A DNA stretch of 64,000 nucleotides from Datisca glomerata (Eukaryota > Streptophyta > Magnoliopsida > Cucurbitales > Datiscaceae): contig QANY01012022.1 in NCBI GenBank assembly GCA_003255025.1, positions 620,001 through 684,000 of the forward strand, given 5' to 3'. Positions 58,788-64,000 of the stretch are shown piece after piece. Numbering within the stretch: position 1 is the stretch's first letter; every line of letters starts with the position of its first letter. The translations under genes were made by a program, and so were the position numbers. The notes under the pieces are model-generated. The model was not told the DNA's origin. It worked only from the letters and a program-made list of their open reading frames with translations, and did no database searches.

Positions 58788-60716
58788 TGCTAGGATCGAT
58801 CAATTTTTAAAATTAAAGAAAATTAAATTTGAACCATGAACGATTCGTGGGCGGAATATAAAAAAAATTGATTTAACTTATTTAATCATATTAAAAATTT
58901 AAAACCAATTTTAGTTTGATCACGCATATATGATATTAAAATAAATAGATTAAAGGAAAATGATTTTTCACCTTTACTTTGTATCGAAGAATTTCTGAAC
59001 TGGTGGAACTCCCTCAAGCGTTCTTCGTGTTTTTCAAGCTTTAAGATCAAAATCATGAACTTGATCTTCCACGAACAATTTACGAATTAGTCCACCAACA
59101 ACCACTCGTTAATTTCATAAATGTATCTTAGAATAATATTACGTAGGAATTTGAATGCGAGCTCTCAAAATGATTGAAGAAGAAAAATCAAATCTTCCTT
59201 CTTCAGATAAATTTTGGCGGAGGAGAAAACATTTTTCTCTTCCTTTGTATGTTGATAACAACAATTGTATATTATCCTCATTATCTCTTTGCAATCAAAT
59301 TGCTATTAGATATTTATCAAAATTCAATATTCGGTATTTACAAATATAGCCATATATTATAAAGTTTTTGAAAATTCCCCTAGTTGTCTATTATTGCCAA
59401 AAAATCACATGATCTCCTAGATTTTTAGTTGTATCAAAATTCATCAATCCAATTAATAAATATAATTGAGCATTATCAATTAATTAATTAATTAATTTTT
59501 TTAACTAATTATCATATAATTAGGAAATAATAAATAATTAATCAATACAATAATTAAACTTAACTAATTTAAGTGACATCACCTATCACATATAGGTGTA
59601 GGAAATATGTCTTGGTACCAAAAATATATTTTGGTCCAACTTAGTTCATTTTTCTATTCTTGATCCCTGAGCTATGTCTGCGACCGAATAGACACATATG
59701 AACAAAGCTTAGGATTCAAATACTCGGTGAATTTATTTTCATAAATTCCCGACATATTTAATCCTGACATCGTATGACTCCACTATAGGTTCGATGTCGA
59801 ATCAACTCTCGATTCATGCACGCTACATTTCTGTTGGTGTAAATAAACTATATTTATTTTCACAGTCCACAGAATGTTTTAACATAATACCAATCGTGAA
59901 TATTAGTAAAAAGAGTGGAATGTAAATTATCATTTTACCCCTCTTGTTATTATTTCCTTAACTCTTTTATTGACTGTGAATGAGAAAGACATTATAATGA
60001 ATTGTCTCATACAATTCACAAGTATTATTCAATGACTCATTTATCGAATACTTGGCCAACTTAATTTCTTCACACACCCATCAATAAAGCATAAGGTGGT
60101 AAAGTTACTTTTACAATCCAACCACGAATTTTCATATCTGTGAATCACACAAATCCTACTTAATTAAATTACAATCCCAACAATCGAGGTATTGCCCGCC
60201 AATTCGATCTCACTCATTTGACATATCAAAGATTGGAACTAACCAAGTCAAGTTACATATTCACCTCAGGATTAAAGTAATTATGAAAATACCCTTAAGG
60301 TGTAATAATTAGATTTAGAGTCAGGTAAATGGTTTTAGACTCTAAACTAATTTGTCATTGGTCTATTCCACATGTTCATAACATGTATAGGTTAACCATT
60401 TGATCTTCACTCTTATGCCCCAAGTCTGACATCCAACGGTTCAGCCTAACATTCATAATCGGATTCGATTACCTAGTCGATCCCAAGACTGCAAATATTG
60501 TTCTGAACTATTTTAGAAGAATTCGTCTGGAGACGCTTCTGTCTTCACTCATCTTTCATTGAAAATAGTTCTAGGATTTGAGTAATTTATAAACACGCTT
60601 TAATTTAAAATAAATTTTTTAATTTATTCATAAAAATTTCAGTAATACAAATGTGTGAGAAATAACTAAATACAAATAAATACTATTACACGTTGGTTTA
60701 TGGACATATTCCAACA
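58788..60716 (-). repeat. 5' LTR of copia E
   Basis: 1929 bp. On minus it starts TGTTGGAATATGTCC (60,716) and ends CCTAGCA (58,788), followed by the primer site. Confidence 0.9.
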
Positions 60717-60721
60717 AGTAC

Positions 60722-60810
60722 CTCTTCTTACCAACTAAAATAACTCCTTACTAAAATATTTTTCAATGAATATGGATAAGTTTGTTACAATATTTGTATT
60801 TTTAATATTT
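60722..60810 (-). repeat. Right arm of the inverted repeat, outer part
   Basis: Inverted match to 47,457-47,545 (ctccttactaaaatattttt, caatatttgtatttttaata). It ends at the MULE terminus. Confidence 0.8.
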
Positions 60811-61140
60811 GGGTAAACTATAATTTTGCCCCTGCAATTTTGGGTAGTTTTCATTTTAGACCCTCCACTCTAAAAATTGACAGAGTAGATCTACAGTTAC
60901 ATTTTACATTCACGTTAAACATTCTGTAACACCTCCGCTTAAAAATAATAATGGTCTGTCACGATCTGTCTATGTGGCATTACGTGACAAGTAGTTTAAT
61001 GCCACATCATCTTTTTAATTTACCCAGCTATCACATGGTAAAATGACGTGGCGTTCAAATTAAGCCAACTTAACCCCTTCAAAAAATTTACACGTCTTCA
61101 AAAATTTACCACCCAAAACGCAATCTTCCTCTTTTAGGCG
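60811..61140 (+). repeat. Putative 5' terminal inverted repeat region of the MULE
   Basis: Starts gggtaaactataattttgcc followed by tgcaattttgggtagttttc, as in many plant MULE ends. The inner limit is unknown because the partner end is outside the window. Confidence 0.55.
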
Positions 61141-61912
61141 ATTAGGGTTCGCCAAATCTCCCAACCAAATCGCTCACTATTGTGCTCGAAATCGCTTCAA
61201 AGTTTTACTTGAGTTACTGTAGGTGGTTGAAGGACTCTGAGGAGGTTGGAGCTCTCTGTTTGGAGGAGGTATCTTTTCAAGTCTGGTCTTCAATTTCTAG
61301 TATGTTATGTTCTTTGAGTATTCAAAAAATTAGGGTTTGAGTCTTGTGTTCGAGTGTTGTTCTTCAAGTTTTGCTCATTGATTTTCAGAAATTAGGGTTC
61401 GAGTCTGGTTTTCGAGTTCTGTTCTGAGTTCTGCTCGAGTTACCAAATCGTTCATTCAATTTTTGCTCGAGTTACTTTTTTTCGTTGATTTTTAAAAAAG
61501 TAGGGTTCAAATTTTAGAAAAATAACATCCAAATGTTACTTCTGTTGATTCTCAGAAAATATTCTTTACTTTTAGTCTGATCTTTGAGTTTTGTTCTTCG
61601 ATTTTTGTTCTTCGAGTATTCAGAAAATATGTGTAAGGTCCTCTGTTCCCTTGTTCTAGTATTCAATTTTCCTCTTTTGCTTTCATTCAGTGGTATGCAC
61701 ATCATATTATCCATTGTCATGTTTTGTATTCATTTTCTTTCTGCATTGTATATTGTAAGTAAAGTTTAGGCAAAAATGCATCTTTAGTTCTCCAGGTTTA
61801 GATAGATTACCAAATGTTGGGTATATCTTTAGTGAACTAATGCATCTGATTCCATCTCATAATTTTTGTTCTATTGTATATGCATCTGATTGAGGTTTCT
61901 ATAATTACAGAG
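61141..61912 (+). other. MULE leader with probable intron and repeated short motifs
   Basis: Contains repeated pieces with attagggttcgagtctggtt and tgctcgagtta at 61,320-61,480. A splice-acceptor-like ttctataattacag ends at 61,910, two bases before the transposase ATG, so an intron in the leader is likely. Its donor was not fixed. Confidence 0.45.
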
Positions 61913-64000
61913 ATGGTTCCATATCCATTTTCAATTCATGTGCATCATAGTGGTCAATTTGAATGGTCCACTCCTACAAGATACTTAGGAGGTCAAATAT
62001 ATATTTTTTATGACTGTGACTCAGATAAGATGAGTCTTTTAAAACTAGAGGATATGTTTGACTGATCTGATGTTGTTGAGTATACTACCATGTATTATGT
62101 AAAGCCTAGGGAGAATATGGATTCTGTTTTGGTAGAGATAAGGATTGATAGGGATGTAATGCAGATGTGTAGGGTAGTTCCACCTACTAGACTTATACAT
62201 GTTTATGTTGCACATTCTCCTAAGTCTTTGCTTGCTGATGATTTGAATGTTGATAATGAGAATATTCATGTTGATGATGAAGATGAAAGTGATTGTGATT
62301 GTTGTGAGGAGAGTAATAATGTGGGTAGTGACAGTGAATCTAGTGGGAGTAGTGATAGTGATGCAAGTGTTAGGAGTACTAACTTAGATGATGTTGTAGA
62401 CAGTGATTATGAGCTTTATAATGATGAATTTGATGTTGGACAGGTTGAGCCACAAGGTCCACAAAAGCCACAAGTGAAGCTTGATTTTGAGGAGTTGAAT
62501 TCTCTTCCCAATTCTGATGAGGAGAATCTGGAAGTATTCCAAGAATTCATGGTTGATAGCGACATGGGCAATGTTATTTTTAAATTAGGCATGAAGTTTA
62601 AAAATAGAGCCGAGTTTAAAGATGCTAATGCCAATGGTAGACAAAATGGGTATGATTTGAAGTTTTTTAAAAATGAGGCATGTAGAGTATTGGTCAAGTG
62701 TACTGGGAGTGGCTGTCCATGGAAATTATATGCATCATTGATGCCACAAGAGAATAGCATGCAGGTAAAGTCCTTTAATCTAGAGCATAGGTGTTGTAGA
62801 ACCTTCCAGAATAGGTATATTAGTCCTAGATGGATCACAAAACATTACATGGATAGATTTAGGACACATCATCGGTGGAAGTTGAATGACATTAGGGAGA
62901 CAGTGAGGAATGGGCTGTTAGTGAACATTTCAACAAGCCAAGCATATAGAGCAAGACAGTATGCTTGGAGGGAGATTGAGGGGACTTATACAGAATAATA
63001 TGCTAGGTTGTGTGACTATTATGAGGAGTTATTGAACTCAAACAGTGGAAGTAGAGTGAAGATTCAAGTTGACAGGCCTCAGATTGATAGGACTGCTATC
63101 TTCTAAAGATTGTATGTTTGTTTAGATGCTTGCAAGCAAGGTTTTTTGAGTGGTTACAGACTTATCATTGGCCTTGATGCTTTCCATCTTAAAGGTCCTT
63201 ATGGAGGTCAGTTAATGGTAGCAGTTGGTATTGATGGCAATTATGGTCTTTACCCCATTGCTTGGGCACTTGTGGAAAATGAGTCAAGGGATCCTTGGGG
63301 ATGATTCCTACATTTATTACTCAGTGATATAGGAGGTGTGGATGAGTCCAAACAGTAGACTTTTGTTTCAGACCAACAAAAGGGTTTACAAGAAGCTTTG
63401 GAGAGTTATCCTATCTTTGATCACAAGTTTTGTGTTAGGCACTTATATGCCAACTTCAAGACCACATGGAAGGGTAAGGTTTACAAGGATTACATGTGGA
63501 ATGCTGCAAAGGCGAGTACCAATGCAAAGTTTAAGAAGGAGTTGAATGTGTTAAAGGAATTAGATGAAGCTACTTATATGTGGTTGAAAAATCACCTTAC
63601 CAAACATTGGGCAAATCATGCATTTAGTTTACCCAAAGTGTGACATGTTACTTAATAACTTTTCTGAGAGCTTCAATGCATACATCTTAGAATCTAAGGA
63701 CAAGACGATAATGACAATGAATGAGAATATCTGAAGGACTTTGATGAATTGGATACAACAAAAGAGCACCGAAATTATAAAGTATGATGGTCTCATTGGT
63801 CCTAAAATTAAACTGAAGTTGCAAAAGTCTGTTGAGACTTCTAGAAATTATCAAGTTGTATGGAATGGGAAACATAAATTTGAAGTTGATTGTGGAAGAG
63901 ACATGTATGTGGTTGACTTGGATGCTAGGTATTGCAGTTGTTATAGATGGAATATGTCTAGTATTCCTTATATGCATGATATACAGTGTATTTACTTTAT
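61913..64000 (+). pseudogene. MuDR-type transposase, pseudogene, 3' end outside window
   Basis: Cuts and inserts the MULE. One frame runs from the ATG at 61,913 (MVPYPFSIHVHHSGQFEW) to about 63,637 with five stops only: 62,063, 62,996, 63,104, 63,302 and 63,356. The N-terminal domain is followed by a very acidic serine-rich linker (residues about 120-200). The MuDR DNA-binding part then reads FKLGMKFKNRAEFKDA, CTGSGCPWKLYASL and VKSFNLEHRCCRTFQNRYI (62,580-62,830). The DDE core has GLDAFHLKGPYGGQL (D at about residue 421), GIDGNYGLYPIAWALVENES and TFVSDQQKGL (D at about 486), then DHKFCVRHLYANFK. A one-base insertion near 63,638 shifts the frame. CDMLLNNFSESFNAYILES follows, and a SWIM-like end YCSCYRWNMSSIPYMHD whose third cysteine is tyrosine. 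Confidence 0.85.

Larger units (their letters stand above)
52975..60716 (-). mobile_element. Copia E: Ty1/copia element with both LTRs and TSD, dead
   Basis: A 7.74-kb element on the minus strand. LTRs are 58,788-60,716 (5') and 52,975-54,927 (3'). AGTAC lies outside both ends (52,970-52,974 and 60,717-60,721), a perfect target duplication. The primer site is intact at 11 of 12 positions, and the polypurine tract CCAAGTGGGAGAT precedes the 3' LTR. The internal region has a gag with its N-terminal part deleted, protease, a duplicated pre-integrase segment, integrase, RT and RNase H. The order and the LARRLGH-type pre-integrase motif are TNT1-like. The insertion splits the right inverted arm, and the intact left arm shows the empty site. 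Confidence 0.9.
60811..64000 (+). mobile_element. MULE (Mutator-like DNA transposon), 5' part, runs off window
   Basis: It begins at 60,811 with gggtaaactataattttgcc, a typical MULE terminal sequence, directly after ttaatattt (60,802-60,810), the expected 9-bp target copy. A 5' untranslated region with repeated ttcgagt-type elements and a transposase pseudogene follow. The 3' terminal inverted repeat and the second target copy lie beyond the window. Confidence 0.8.

Noticed and set aside
62416..62838. 140-codon minus-strand open frame
   Set aside because: Shadow of the MULE transposase, which has clear domain matches on plus.

Overview
The window looks like plant nuclear DNA, probably eudicot, from a gene-poor, repeat-rich region. 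It is strongly AT-rich. Nearly every coding signal belongs to a plant transposon lineage: Tat-type and Athila-type Ty3/gypsy elements, several Ty1/copia elements with tRNA-Met-type primer sites, LINE pieces with a plant-type RNase H, and a Mutator-like (MULE) transposase. No tRNA, rRNA or CRISPR array was found. Almost all coding remains carry stops and frameshifts. The only host-gene signals are the 5' end of an unknown gene near 2.2 kb and a pentatricopeptide-repeat (PPR) gene fragment near 49 kb. The species cannot be named from the sequence.

Layout. 1-1.5 kb: minus-strand LINE remnant. 1.9-2.4 kb: promoter-like DNA and the first exons of an unknown gene, broken by element 1. 2,436-7,758: element 1, a non-autonomous LTR element with a perfect ACTAC target duplication, a 30-codon gag vestige and five tandem-repeat blocks. 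8.5-12.3 kb: minus-strand copia pieces (3' LTR, duplicated reverse transcriptase, gag-protease) broken by an LTR fragment. 13.3-13.9 kb: a 604-bp unit with terminal inverted repeats. 15,417-25,614: element 2, a complete but dead Tat-lineage element with gag, protease, RT, RNase H, integrase, a minisatellite shared with element 1, and an antisense gene with two apparent introns. 28.1-34.2 kb: Athila-type pieces in the order env-like ORF, LTR, primer site, gag. 34.2-35.4 kb: scrambled minus-strand copia.

35.5-46.6 kb: copia A, two tandem LTR units, a primer site, and copia B, which carries an internal inversion. 47.5-60.8 kb: two inverted arms of about 555 bp around 4.5 kb that holds a PPR fragment and a LINE RNase H fragment. 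The right arm is split by copia E (52,975-60,716, AGTAC duplications) and is interrupted at its outer end by a MULE (60,811 to beyond the window). The left arm keeps the pre-insertion sequence for both events.

How the pieces relate. Elements 1 and 2 share LTR termini, leader, gag start, polypurine tract and minisatellite, so element 1 is best read as a non-autonomous derivative of a relative of element 2. Copia A and B belong to one family and supply each other's missing parts: B keeps the integrase that A lost. Fragments of the LTR of copia E and of the 9.0-kb LTR recur elsewhere in the window, so the same families have hit this locus repeatedly.
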